This document shows, piece by piece, positions 33,606 to 46,485 of a DNA stretch of 64,000 bases. Source of the DNA: Colocasia esculenta (Eukaryota > Streptophyta > Magnoliopsida > Alismatales > Araceae). The stretch lies in assembly GCA_014218235.1 (NCBI GenBank), contig CM024757.1, forward strand, positions 149,371,371 through 149,435,370. Direction: 5' to 3'. How positions within the stretch are numbered: the stretch's first letter is position 1; each line of letters begins with the position of its first letter. Under the pieces are notes generated by a model that saw only the letters and a program-made list of their open reading frames with translations, was not told where the DNA came from and did no database searches. The translations under genes and the position numbers were made by a program.

Positions 33606-36600
33606 GAGATTGTAACGACCCTCTTCATACCGGTACGATTATACCAATCCCCATCGGTATAAAGGGCGTCGTCACAGTGGGACATTTACCCAACACTGGT
33701 CGATAGGTTGATATGTACCTGGATAGCAATAGAGTACAGCGGAATAAAATAAATAACTCAACTCTTAGTCCGTCACCAACACACATTCCATAATCTAAAT
33801 AGTGAGATAGAAGGACAATGTCCACATTAATACAAAATAAAGAGAGAGTTACAATGTCCAAAATATTGTCCATACACTAATCCTTGTTGTGCAAAAGAAA
33901 AGTACAACTGGTAACAGCTCCACAAAATAGTCTTCTAATGATGATCCTCGCCACGCTACCTTCTAGTGCACGATACCTGTCAACCTGTACGCCGAAGCAA
34001 GAGTGAGTCCAAAGACTCAGCAAGCGACACTACTCATGATATACACATACAAGTCTTAGTGGTTTCTACATGCACTTTTACAATTAACAACACATAGCAT
34101 GCTAGTCAATTCAAGTTTTCTACCTATCATGAAAGTTCTACAATTTTATACATAACTCATACTTTCAGATTTGTAAAATGAAATTCACCTATTACATGAT
34201 CTCTATTCCATTTGCTCAAGAACTTTAGTCTTTTAAAGAGCTAAAACATGAAAGCTATCGACATGAACAATTTATACACATGAAAGGGGACACAACTAGC
34301 ATGGATTTCACCTAGTTTTAAACACATACACGAACCTTTTCACATGCTTTAGATTGCTGATTTCATATGATTCAATGACTATAAATCTACACATGAGAGC
34401 TACAATAATACATAAAACACATCATGTGAATCAAGTAATCAAGCTATCTTGCACTCATTTTCACTAATTATCCCTAACATGGATTCTAGGCATTTGTGCA
34501 CACATAAGCATGATAATGACAACATGAGTTTACTGATTTCACATGGTTTCCAATAACACATTCTCACATTCTCGGTTTCGCATGATTTCATACTTACTCA
34601 TTCACGTTGTTCACTTTTACACATTTGACACGTACACATGTTCACACTTATACAATTTACTCATTTCCACATCATTTTCTCTTTCACTTTTACTTATCAC
34701 ATATCATATCGATTGCACTTACCACGTGCGTCTTGGGCACTTACCACGTGCGTCTTGGGCACTTACCACGTGCCATATTCACATATTTCACGTTTTACTC
34801 ATTTTTCATTACTTAAACAATTTGCCATGACACATAGTCCTAACCACCAGTAGAGGACACTAATAATATCTCATAGCTCGTGCTCATTCCTTAGCACAGC
34901 TCTCAACACAACTCATTACACAACACATGACACAACACTTACACAACTCATACACATACTCACCACCTAGGCAATACAGCGGTGAATCTTGGTAACTGCG
35001 CAGACCGGGAGAAGCCCTCTCCACCCTATCCAGTGGTACTTGTCCACCTCCGGGGTTTTCCCAATGCCTTTGGGACAAACTTATATCACATGGAGCCTTC
35101 TATAGGGACTTTTCTATATACGGCTCCCGATGCCTCTAGGGTAGCAGTGTCACATAGGCACAACTTTTACACTTTTACACATTACCTCTTTACACATGGT
35201 TTTACACATAACTCTTCTCATTTCATTCACTTTCTCACTCACATAAACATTCTGTTCTTCCCTAACATGGTACTACAGGATTTCAAGAATTTAACACATA
35301 GTAAACACACTAATCATATTGGTTTTAGACCATAACTAATCACATTGCGATCATATGCATGAATTTTCACATTTCACATGAAAATACATAACTTTTTATT
35401 TACTGGTCCAAATGACCTGAAATTTTAACCACATGCTGTTTTCGGGTTCAAGATGATACCCTCAATTTTTCAGATTTTTCTGAGCTAAATAGGATTTACA
35501 GAAAATCAAACACCTAATTAGCATATTATTCACAACTTAAGCTAACATGGGTCTAACACGTTTTGCAATTTATCCACTTACTGTTTTGCACAGAGACTAC
35601 TAATATATGCATGATTTTAGAATACAAAATCACCCTAATTCATACATCTATACATCAATTACCACAAACCATTTTTGCATGTTTTTATTTTACCGAACCG
35701 AACTTATTTACAATTTCTCAAACATGGATAAACTACTAAATTTTTCAAACACATATGCTGACCCACTATTCTTCATGATCAAACCGAAACCAAGGCATCA
35801 ACACAAAACCCTAATCATAAATCATGAATTTTACAAGATTGTCTACAAGTCATGCTCACAATTTAAAAGATGCTAATAACCCACATTCACCATCACACTA
35901 CATTTCTTCACACACCACAATGCACAATATACATAGCTTATAGGAATACCATATATCCTCATCACAGAAATCATAACGAAATTAACGTACAAGAGGGGCA
36001 GAACAGCTCACTGTTCTGTCCAGAAGAACTAGACGGCGGTCTCTGGCCGCTGACTCATAGTCAGCGGCATGGTCGATGGACGCCAATCTCATTACAGGCG
36101 TCCAGGGACCTTGCCGTTTACGCAGGTCTGTGCAGAAACACAGACCCGAGCTCTGAAATTTGGGTGAAATGGAGGGTCTAGGACTCGAGGGAAATTCCAT
36201 AAAAATCATAAAAACCTCCTAGACTCATACGGGGATACCATAGATAGGTCACTTGCCTCTCTAAAATTCCTCCAAGGGATTTGTGGCTCGAAGAAGACCT
36301 CCTTGGGCAGTTCCAAGAAGTTGCAGAAGTGCTTCAAGATCTCCTTCCTCCGGGTTCTTGGGTGAGTTTCATAGCAGGGGACGATGGGGAAAGCCTTCTC
36401 CTTTGCTTCAGCTTCCTCCTTGTTGCAGTAGATCTCCAGAACAAGCTCCAAGGGGGCCGGATTTGAGGGTGCCAAGATGGGTTTTCTCACAGTTTCCTCT
36501 CTAGGGTTTTCTCTCTTCTTTTCCTCCTCTCACAAGGTGAAGTGAGAAGTGGGGAGAACCAATTTCGGGTTCAGGATGTAGGAGAGCCCCTCACCCACTC

Positions 36601-37992
36601 ACCATGCCGATTAGACAGCCTTAGATCCGTTGGGGAACATCCCCCAATGGGTGGCTATGCCTTGTTTCAGAAGACAGCAGCTCTGCTGCGCATGCAGGTC
36701 AGAGAGGTTGACGTCCACATCGCTGGACGCCTGGGTCAGGATTGGCGTCCAGGTCTGGACGTTGACTCCACCTCGGCGGCCAGAGGTTGACGCCAAGGTG
36801 GCCTTTGGCCAGAACCTTAATTTATGCAGAAACTATGCATACCAAGCTTATATATAAGCAATATGTATATGGTATTATACTCATACTATCACCAGGCAAT
36901 ACATACCTTATTTATATTTAATATAAACACATGCACATTAATTATACTAATTAATATGTACATAAATATCTATATACATACACAAGCATACATAAGCATA
37001 CTAAGATAAAATGTACGTAGACACCTACCTGTACGTACGTGATATTTTACACATGTATGACTCAACACACGGCAAATTAAATGACGAGAATTATGAGGGC
37101 TTCGCAAATCATTAGGAGGTGATATGATTTATGCTAGCTAGGAATAATCCATTCGATAAAATAGTCCTCACATACACACACTTGATTTGTCATATATATA
37201 GTATACGCACACTGGTGTAACATACTTATGTACATTATGCTTGGAATAGATGGATACAACATGCGCACCGGTAATTAGATTAACTTACACAACTTTACCT
37301 AACATTGCTTAAGCACTATATGCATAGGATTCCTTAATATGTACTATATGCATAATTTAGCCAATTGACTACTCTCAATTAAATATCATAAAAATACATG
37401 CATGTTATTCATGAGGAGTATAGAATCTCAATATAAACTACTAATTACACCTACCATGCTTGAACTCTTTATGCATATGCAATATACGAAGTACAATATT
37501 CATATTAGCTAAACGATGCAAATGAGTAACACTTACAACTAATCATACACATGCATGCACAAATACACCAAGGTGTTATGCATGTAGAATTTGGGTATAC
37601 AATTGTCACACGCACAAGATAACATACATACGTACATACACATATGTACTTCCTACACTCCCATACAAAATTCCATGAAATAGGTAGTATAGGATATTCT
37701 TCAATATTTAGATAGCACACGTATAGTACTATTCAAGTATCCTAAGTCAAAGATTCTTGGTATTCATAATACACTTCTAATTAGCTAATTGTTCACTTCC
37801 ACATTAATCATCATATACACCTATGTATATATATATAGATATTTGCACATGCTCATGTTCAAAAAAAGGATAAATCTTATAGTAGGCACAATGAAATACG
37901 CATGCTAAGCACACAACAACCGAACACCCAACACACCATTCATATACATACAGATATATAAAGAAAGTAAAAATCCGGGGTCTTACAGAGAT
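33606..37992 (+). mobile_element. 4377-bp solo LTR (33611-37987) with GAGAT duplication
   Basis: The insertion starts TGTAACGACCCTC and ends CCGGGGTCTTACA, and GAGAT is duplicated at 33606-33610 and 37988-37992. The uninterrupted sequence at 48371-48390 shows the empty site, so the boundaries are exact. It contains no retroelement coding region. A TATA box TATATATAAG lies near 36848. The TGTAAC...TTACA termini, the length and the similarity of the first 100 bp to 63898-64000 fit an LTR of a Tekay/Del-like gypsy family left alone after recombination between its two LTRs. A 94-codon frame on the minus strand (36490-36206) has no recognised relatives. Confidence 0.88.
34716..34775 (+). repeat. 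22-bp triplicate carrying CACGTG (G-box core)
   Basis: The unit GCACTTACCACGTGCGTCTTG (with G before the next unit) is repeated with a 22-bp period, the third copy being partial. CACGTG therefore occurs at 34723, 34745 and 34767. CACGTG is the core bound by plant bZIP and bHLH factors. Whether it acts here is not known. Confidence 0.85.
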
Positions 37993-38246
37993 AGTACCCT
38001 AATTAGTGAAATCCTGAGGCATTGCTCAGGGACTGGACGTAGGTCTCCTGTGGAGAGGAGTTCCGAACCAGGATAAAAACACTTGTGTCTTGTGGTTTTG
38101 CTTATGTGCATTTGCTGTCTTATTTTGTTCAACTCTAATGTTTGTTTAAGTTGTTGTGTAATCCTTTTAGTGAACAGGTTTTAATCAAGATCAAATTTTA
38201 AATAACCCATTCACCCCTCCTCTGGGGTAGCTAGCTGGGAAACAAG

Positions 38247-38258
38247 TGGTATCAGAGC
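38247..38258 (+). other. Primer-binding site of B
   Basis: GTGGTATCAGAGC begins at 38246, two bases after the LTR end. TGGTATCAGAGC is complementary to the 3' end of initiator tRNA-Met, the usual copia primer. Confidence 0.92.
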
Positions 38259-38308
38259 GCGTCTCTTCGACAAAGAAGAAGATCCAACGATCTGAAGAGC
38301 AAAGATCA

Positions 38309-41300
38309 ATGGCAGCCCAAAGCAACTTCGAAGGTCAGTCAGTCAACAGGCCTCCCTTGTTCGATGGAGAAGATTACACCTATTGGTAGACAAGAATGGA
38401 GTACTTTCTACAAGGCCACGATTATACAATATGGTCCATCGTAGAAGAAGGTGATCTTCTAGTCACAAATACTAAGGCTCAGTGGACAGATGATGACAGA
38501 AGAAGAATATCCCTAAACTACAAAGCCAAGAGCATCCTTTGCTGTGCCCTCAGCAAGAAAGAATTCAACAGAGTTTCAGCTTGCAAATCCGCAATGGAAA
38601 TGTGGGAAAAGCTCAGGATCACTTATGAAGGGACAGATAAAGTAAAAGAGACAAGAATCGATATTCTTGTAGCCCAATATGAAAGGTTCCAGATGCAACC
38701 AAGTGAATCCATAACTCAGATGTTTAGCAGATTCACAGATATCACAAATGGATTAGCTAGATTAGGTAAAGTCTATGGTGTACCAGACATGGTCAGGAAG
38801 ATACTCAGATCTCTGCCATCCTCATGGACTCCAAAAGTAACAGCCATTGAGGAAGCCAATGATCTGGAATTAATGTCATTGGAAAAGCTAATAGGATCTC
38901 TCATGGCTCATGAGATAAATATGGAGAGATTAGGAGAATCCTCCAGCAGAAGGAAGCAATCAAATGCTCTCAAGGCGAATGATGAGATATCAGAAGAATC
39001 TTTGGATAACAGTGAAGGTAGCAAAGACAGTGATGATGAAGAAGCCATGCTGTCTCGAAGACTTCAGAGAATATTAGCAAAGAAGAAGAAGTATCAGTCC
39101 GGAAGAAGATTATTCAAGAAGAACAAAGACTTCAGAAAATCAGAAGTAAAGGATCCGAAGAAAGGAGAAGTAATATGCTATGAATGCAAGAAGCCTGGAC
39201 ACATCAAGGCAGATTGTCCAATGCTAAAAAAGAATGATCATAAGAAGAAGGACAACTTCAGAAGATTCAAGAAGTATAAAAAGAAAGCAATGGCAGCTGC
39301 TTGGGAGAACAGCAGTGACTCAAATAGTGAGTCAAGCTCGAACAGTGAAGGTGAAGAAGCAAACTTGGCCCTCATGGCCAATACCGAAGATAAGGGAAAT
39401 TCAAGAGCATCCAAATGGTACTTGGACAGTGGATGCTCAAGGCACATGTCAGGCAACAAGAAGTTTTTCGTTGATCTCCAAGCTGAAGAAGGTACAGTCA
39501 CCTATGGAGATAATGGAAAAGGCACTGTGATAGGAAGTGGGTCCGTGAACATCAAAGGAAAATCAGTTATTGAAGACGTAATGTTGGTCAAAGGATTAAA
39601 GCACAATCTTATCAGCATCAGCCAGTTGTGTGATAAAGGCCATCAGATTCAGTTCCAAGAATCAAAGTGCAGTATATTAAAGGATGGTGCAGTCATATTT
39701 GAAGCCTACAGAGAAAGAAACTTGTATGTTCTCTATCTCGAGGAACTCAAGAATCAAGATGTCTGTTTGGCAGCCAGCAAAGATCAATCAACAGAGCTGT
39801 GGCACAGAAGATTGGGTCACTGCAGCTTGGACGGTTTGAATAAGCTCAGAAAGAGAAAGCTAGTGGAAGGACTGCCAAAGGTCAATTCTAGATTGGATAG
39901 CATTTGCAAACCTTGTGCAAGAGGAAAGCACACCAAGAGCTCTTTCAAATCAAAGACTGTAGTAACCACCTCAAAGCCCTTAGAACTACTTCATATGGAT
40001 ATATTTGGGCCAATGAGGACCACCAGTCTAGGAGGAAAGAATTTTGGATTTGTAATAGTTGATGATTATTCAACATTCACTTGGGTATCCTTTCTAGAGC
40101 ACAAAGATGACACATTTGACAATTTTGTTAGCTTCAGTAAGAAAGTTCAGAAAGATCAGAAGTTCACAATTGTCTCTATCCGATCAGATCATGGTGGTGA
40201 GTTTCAGAATGAAAAGTTTACAAAGTTCTGTGATGATCAAGGAATTGAGCACAACTTCTCAGCCCCAAGGACACCTCAACAGAATGGAATTGCTGAGAGG
40301 AAAAACAGAACTCTTTTGGATATGGCAAGAACCATGTTATCAGAATATGATTTGCCAAGATACTTCTGGGCCGAAGCCATCAACACTGCATGTTATATCA
40401 ATAATAGAGTGATGATCAGGCCGATTCTGAAGAAGACTGCTTATTAACTCTACAAAGGAAAGAAACCAAAGATCAGCCATTTCAGAATATTTGGATGTCC
40501 TTGCTTCATCCACAACAATGGAAAAAGGGACATTGGTAAGTTGGATGCCAAATCAGATGAAGGCATCTTTATGGGGTACTCTTCTAAACCCAAAGGTTAT
40601 AGAGTTTTCAATAAACGTTCCTTATTAATTGAACAATCTGTACATGTTATTTTTGATGAATCTAACCCTTCCGTGAAAAAGGAAGAAATTAGTGACATTG
40701 ATGATGCAGATGACTTGTCTGAAAAATTAAAGAATACCTCAATTAAGGACAAGGAAGATCCTCCTCTGGAAGAACTGCAGCAAACTGAAATTCAACATGA
40801 AAATCTTCCAAAAGAATGGAGACATCAGAAAGATCACCCTCCTGAAAACATTATTGGTGATCCATCTGTAGGGGTAAGAACAAGAGGTAATGTAATTCCT
40901 TGTGATTATTTAGCCTTTGTTTCTCAAATAGAGCCTAAGAAAGTCAATGAAGCTTTATCTGATGAATCTTGGATATTAGCCATGCAAGATGAACTAAATC
41001 AGTTCAAGAGAAACCAAGTATGGTCACTTGTTCCTAGACCATCCAATCATTCAGTTATTGGCACCATGTGGGTGTTCAAAATAAACTGGATGAGTCTGGA
41101 ATAATCTTAAGGAACAAGGCCAGACTGGTAGCTCAAGGCTACTCCCAAGAGGAAGGCATAGATTTCGATGAAACTTATGCACCTGTAGCTAGACTTGAGG
41201 CTATTAGGATTTTACTTGCTTATGCATCTGCATTTGATTTAAAACTATTTCAAATGGATGTCAAATCAACCTTTTTAAATGGTTTTATCAAGGAGGAAGT

Positions 41301-42453
41301 GTATGTTGAACAACTTCCAGGTTTTGATGATACCGAATTTCCAAATCATGTATTTAAACTGCATAAGGCTTTATATGGTTTAAAGTAAGCACCTAGAGCC
41401 TGGTATGAAAGGCTCAGTACTTTCTTATTAGATCATGGTTTCACTAGAGGTAAAGTAGATAGTACATTATTTATAAAATCTAAGGTTAAACATATACTTC
41501 TTGTGCAAATATATGTAGATGATATTATTTTTGGATCTACTGATGAATCTCTTTGCAAGTACTTTGAAAAGCTTATGCAGGGAGAATTCGAAATGAGCTT
41601 GATGGGGGAGCTAAGCTACTTCCTTGGATTGCAAATCAAGCAAGGGAAAGATGGCACTCATATCTGTCAAGCCAAGTACACCAAAGAGCTGTTAAAGAAA
41701 TTTGGATTTGATGGCGCAAAGCCATTATCAACTCCAATGAGCACATCAACCAGAATGGACAGTGATCAAAAAGGTAAAAAGGTATATCAAAAGAGTTATA
41801 GAGGTATGATAGGGTCACTACTTTACTTAACTGCAAGTAGACCAGACATTTTGTTCAGTGTATGCATGTGTGCTAGATATCAGGCAGACCCTAGAGAGTC
41901 TCATTTAATTTCAGTAAAAAGAATATTCAGATATCTGGCTAGAACTCATGATTTAGGTCTCTGGTATCCTAGATCTTGTGAAATAGAATTAGTAGGATAT
42001 TCAGATGCTGATTATGCTAGATGCAAAGTAGATAGAAAAAGCACCAGTGGGTGTTGTCAGTTTCTTGCAAGATGTTTAATATCATGGTCATCCAAGAAAC
42101 AAAATTCAGTAGCTTTATCAACAGCTGAGGCAGAATATGTTGCTGCTGGAAGTTGTTGTACACAACTTCTTTGGATAAAGCAACAACTTGAGGATTTCGG
42201 AATTCACATCAAATCAATTCCACTATTGTGTGATAATACAAGTGCCATCAACCTTACCAACAATCCAGTACAGCACTCAAGGACTAAGCACATTGAGGTA
42301 AGATATCATTTTATTCGAGACCATGTAGCTAGTGGTAATTTAGAAATTTCTTTTATAGATACAAATGGTCAATTAGCAGATATCTTCACAAAAGCCCTAC
42401 CTGAAGAGAGATTTACATCTCTTATAAGGGAATTAGGGATGTGCAATGTGTGA
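38309..42453 (+). pseudogene. Gag-pol of Sirevirus B, four disabling changes
   Basis: The natural start is ATG 38309 (MAAQSNFEGQSVNRPPLF). Gag with a UBN2 segment runs to about 39100, and the CCHC knuckle (CYECKKPGHIKADC) is at 39176-39217. Protease has the D-S-G site at 39425, and integrase has HRRLGH at 39802 and the acidic triad near 39998, 40187 and 40295. Reverse transcriptase carries YVDD at 41512-41523. RNase H ends with ADIFTKALPEERF before the stop at 42451. Breaks are TAG at 38387 (codon 27), TAA at 40445 (normally GAA), a frameshift near 41075, and TAA at 41386 (normally CAA). Apart from these the protein is intact and catalytic residues are present, consistent with recent insertion. 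Confidence 0.93.
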
Positions 42454-42844
42454 AAAGATTTCTGTAATTTTATTGGCATAAAAATTTTCAGATAGAAATG
42501 GAATTCTCCCTCTTTAAAGATAAGCAAAACTCAGTTATCTACATTCCTTGACCGCTATCGTGTTAAAAGTTGTTTGACTCGTCAAACCTTTTTGTCGCTT
42601 TCTGCCTTTACCACCTCTTTGGCGTTTCACTTTTCGGTAAAGTAATATTAAATTATTCAAATCGTTCTGAGAACGACTTGTCTTCTACCTTTACCCTTTT
42701 ATCTTTTATCTGTTCACCCAAAGTCGATGCCCTAACGATTTCGGGATCGACTCTCTGCAACTTTCGAAGCTTTCTCTTCTTCCCGCGAAGAATCCCTCGA
42801 GAGCTTCCATCTTCCTCCTCCTCCAGAACCTTTCTCCTCTACCT
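42454..42844 (+). promoter_or_regulatory. Spacer between pol and third ORF of B, with LTR-type motifs
   Basis: No coding sequence. It contains AAATCGTTCTGAGAACGACTT at 42659-42679, an inverted pair of the element's own LTR core, and CTAACGATTTCGGGATCGA at 42732-42750, about 100 bp before the third-ORF start. The same core fills the U3 array of this element. A role as a promoter or transcript signal for the third ORF is an inference; a clear TATA box is not visible. Confidence 0.4.
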
Positions 42845-45800
42845 ATGGCCGCTCCGATGATCTTCGGAAGCGTAGGGGGCTACAGTGCTGAGTTTCTGTC
42901 CCCAAAGGAGCAAGAAAGGTTTACCTTCGTGAAGTCGAAGATCTGCGGAAATAAGGCAGTGGATGTTCAGAACCTTGAGAAGAGTGGCATGTCCAGTCTA
43001 GTCGAAGCTTTGAGAAGAATGCAGTGGATGGATGTTGCTACTTTCACCGAGGTAAGCTATCCGGACCTGGTGAAAGCCTTTTTATTTGTTTGAAGTCAGA
43101 GGCAGATGGGTCCCTTGTCTCCTCAGTGAAGGGCACCCAGATCAAGATAGATCATGAACTATTGCATGAGTTGTTTGGAGTAAAGACCTCTGGGTATAGT
43201 GGCATTCACTCTGTGAATGATGAAGTAAAGGGTCTCGGAATCATTGGTCCAGGGTTTAAGCTGAAAGATGGAAAGCTAGATATTAATCAGATGTCCGCAT
43301 TTAATCGGTTGCTTCACTTTATTGTCTGCCAAATTATAGTACCTCGAAGTGCTACGTTTTCTTCATGCACTAGGGCAGACTCGGACATAATGTTCTGGGT
43401 AATTCAGAACAAGGAGATCAACTTGGCCGCAGTTATGATTGAGAGAATGAAGTTTTCCAGTACTCAAATCTGGGAAACAAAGAGCAAACTGAATGTTTCC
43501 TTGCCTTGTGCTCATCTACTCACCAAGATTTTCAAGCATTTCGGAGTAGATGTGTCTGGAGCTGTAGTAGAGAAGATGGGCCAGTCTATAAGGTCCAGAA
43601 ATTTGAAGAAAAGTGGTTTTTCAGTGCAAGATGGAATTTGGTCAAAGACCTCTGTGGCAAAAGGAGAAGCGATTATTGGAGATATCCCAGAAGTTCAAGA
43701 AGAAGCAGCAGCAGGAGAGCAAGCAGCAACAGCAGAGCAAGCAGCAGCAGCAGAGCAAGCAGCAGCAGTTGTACAAGCAGCAGCAGTACCAGTTGTGGCA
43801 AGCCAGCCAGAAGTTTCAGAATCACCTGTTGTGGAGATTGACTTTCATTCTCCAGAAGTTCAGATGGAAGAAGGTGCAGCTAGTGTGGCAGACTCTTTGC
43901 CCACCACCTTAGTCGCCTCTATTTTAAGAGAGGTATTGGATTCCATTCCCTCCACCTCAGCTACTTCTAAAGAAGGTGGATGTGTTGAAGAAGAAGTTAT
44001 GGCACCAAGCCATACAGAAATTCAGTCTGAACCAATTGCTAATGTTGAGATACAAGCAGGTACTCAACAAGATGTGGTCATGGAAGAAGCTCCTAGCCAA
44101 GGGGAGCAAAGTGTCATTGAACCTGAAAAGTCTGAATCCGTGGCAAAAGGCCACTTGGAAAAAGTTGTTTTGGAGGATGCTCCTGCCCAGGGGGAGCAAG
44201 AAAGTGTTGAACTCCCTGCTCCTATTCAGGGGGAGGAAGTGGGCATTGAGGAAATTCCACCTCCTGCTAGTGTTCCTGTTAGTGAAGGCCCAAGTGCAAG
44301 CAATATTAATCTTGAGGAGCCTGTCACTCAGCAAGGGAAGCAGAAAAGAATTGTTTTCAGAAGGCCAAGAAAGGGCCATAGAAAGGTAAATCTGAAGCCA
44401 ATTATGGCATTACTAAAGGCTCAGGGAGATATCTTGTCATCAGTTCAGACAAGTATTCAAGGCATTGTTTCTAGTCAAGCTTCAACCTCCTCAGACTTAT
44501 CTTCAATCCGAAATGCAATGAGGTGGTTCAATAAAGAAATGTCTGATATCAAGTCTTTGCTAGCAGCTCCTTCAAGGTCTAGTGTAGTTTCTCTTGGAGC
44601 TACTCAGAGCAGATCCGCAGATGTTCCTCGGCCACCAGGGCCTCCAGCTCAAGGGCCACCAGGGCCATCAGCTTCAGGGTCAGCAGGACCATCATCTGCA
44701 GTCAGAGAAGATCAAGCCAAAGGGAAAGAGCCCATGTCAGTAGCTAAGGCCCCTGAAACTTCTAATCTTGCAACTCCAACCCTCTCCTCACCTTCATCTC
44801 CTTCTACAGCTCCTCCTGCACCACCAACCATAAAACACCCTGTGCCTCGCACTCAACCATCTTCCTCTCTCACTACATCTCAACCTTTTTTCTCTCCTAC
44901 TCCCTCTCACACCTCAGGTCCATCATCATTTTCACCCTCATCACCTCTCACTCAACCCACTCAAGTTCACCCACCTTCTTCCTTCAATCCCAAACATCTC
45001 TTCTATCCTCCTACTCCTCCTTCTTCTGTTACTTTCATTCCGGACAAACCTCCTCTACTTGGTGTCTTTGACACAAATCTGCCGGATGACTTTGAGAGAA
45101 ATACCCTTTCCACCATTCTCTTCACTGCCACTCATATACACAGGACTGATCCTCCCAGTCCTGCCAAGAAAAAGAGGAAACAATCATCCTCAGTTAGCAT
45201 CTCCTCCTCACTATTTCCTCCTCCTTGGTACTCTCTTACCCTTGAACCTCACAGAAGATTCCTTTATAAGGAATATATTCAAAAGTGCATCATCTCCACC
45301 ATTTATGGTATTCCCTTCCTCAACCTTTCTGAGCACCTAAATATTGTTCTTCCTCTTACCCAGTTATCTCTCTCTCAAAAATCCAAAATCCTTGAGGGGA
45401 CTGAGTTCAAGACTGAAGATCAGTGGGTAAATGTCAAGGGCAACAAAGCTCAATACAGCAAGTATTTGACTGCCAGGGCAGAATCTATTACCCATGGAGC
45501 TCACTCTCTCACTCTTTCTGAGTGGTTCTTTCTCAAGCATAAGAACTTGTGGGGTCCTTTCATCTTGAAAGAGATCAGAATTGCCAAAAGCTTCCAGCAG
45601 TACAGTGACTTCTGCTTCTTGAATAAACTGCCAGAAGTCCAGTTCTCTCAATTCCACTCAGCTATAGTGATGTTAAGATCAGAACGTCCAGTGAATATTT
45701 CCCTCACAGTGAATTTTGCTGATATCCGAGTTGACTCTCTAGTCCTTCTGCCAAAGCTGCACTCCCTAGTGCTTGATTCAGATGCAGGATCCCATGCATT

Positions 45801-46434
45801 TGACATGTTTGCCAAGCAGATGGGTAGAATGTCAGCCAAGCAGAGCAGAATGCCCTTCTTCCTGTGGTTTATCTTCAGAGAATACCACTCTGGCCGCATA
45901 TCCTCTCAGGTTTTGGCTCCACTCATTTCTGAGTGTGAACGGCTTACTCCCCCCCTATGGGTAATCATCTACAAGGAAACCAACCTTCAGTTAGAGGCCA
46001 TCAACAGTTCCTTGTTTCGTCAAGATAAGCCCTCTCTCTCCGCCGAAGCCTTCATGGATCTCAACTCCATAAATCCTATTCAAGAGATCTATGTTCAGTG
46101 GGCAGCTAGATATACAGCTTTCTATGCTCTAAAGCAGGATCTGATAGATCAGAAGATCTTCTATCCAATCTCCCTGGATAGATTTCTCCATCGTGCCAGC
46201 TTCGGAAAAAGCACTTACTTCAGATTCATCCTCGACCCAGATCAGTATGCAGAGTTCTTGGATCAGCAACGGACTCTGTACATTCAAAGGGCCACCCCCT
46301 CCATGGGTCCCAATTTCTCAGTTGCTTCTGGGGTTTTCCAACAGACGTTTGAAGACCTTGAGATCAAGGCATGGGCTGTCATCTCACAGCATGCCTCCTT
46401 GTTATCTCCCTTGTACTATCTTTCTCCCAATTAA
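42845..46434 (+). pseudogene. Third ORF of Sirevirus B (about 1190 codons, one frameshift)
   Basis: ATG 42845 (MAAPMIFGSVGGYSAEFLSP) opens the frame; a frameshift at about 43080 moves it into the long frame that ends at 46434. An N-terminal globular part (to about 43650) contains NRLLHFIVCQIIVPRSA and ...NKEINLAAVMIERM, resembling the 'putative plant transposon protein' family found in plant retroelements. Next come an Ala/Gln repeat (43690-43800), an acidic stretch with repeated A-P-x-Q-G-E-Q (44090-44240), a basic patch (44340-44400), a Pro/Ser-rich segment (44620-45050) and a C-terminal globular part conserved with element C. It has no catalytic motif I know, and no clear signal peptide or membrane helix, so an envelope role is not supported by sequence alone. 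Confidence 0.82.
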
Positions 46435-46485
46435 TACAAGGATATCTCTCCTCTTTGTCTCACAGCCTATCTTTTTGCTTATTGA

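Larger units (their letters stand above)
31731..38244 (+). mobile_element. Left LTR of B, split by a 4.4-kb solo LTR
   Basis: It starts TGATGACCAAACTGTCCCCA and ends GCTAGCTGGGAAACA. Without the insertion and one 5-bp duplication it is 2132 bp against 2054 bp for the right LTR; most of the difference is in the repeat array. A TATA-like CTATATATT lies at 32894-32902. The U5 end resumes at 37993 after the insertion. Confidence 0.9.

Noticed and set aside
36206..36490. 94-codon minus-strand frame in the 4.4-kb LTR
   Set aside because: Looks protein-like in places but lies in an LTR, has no recognised family and no supporting gene structure.
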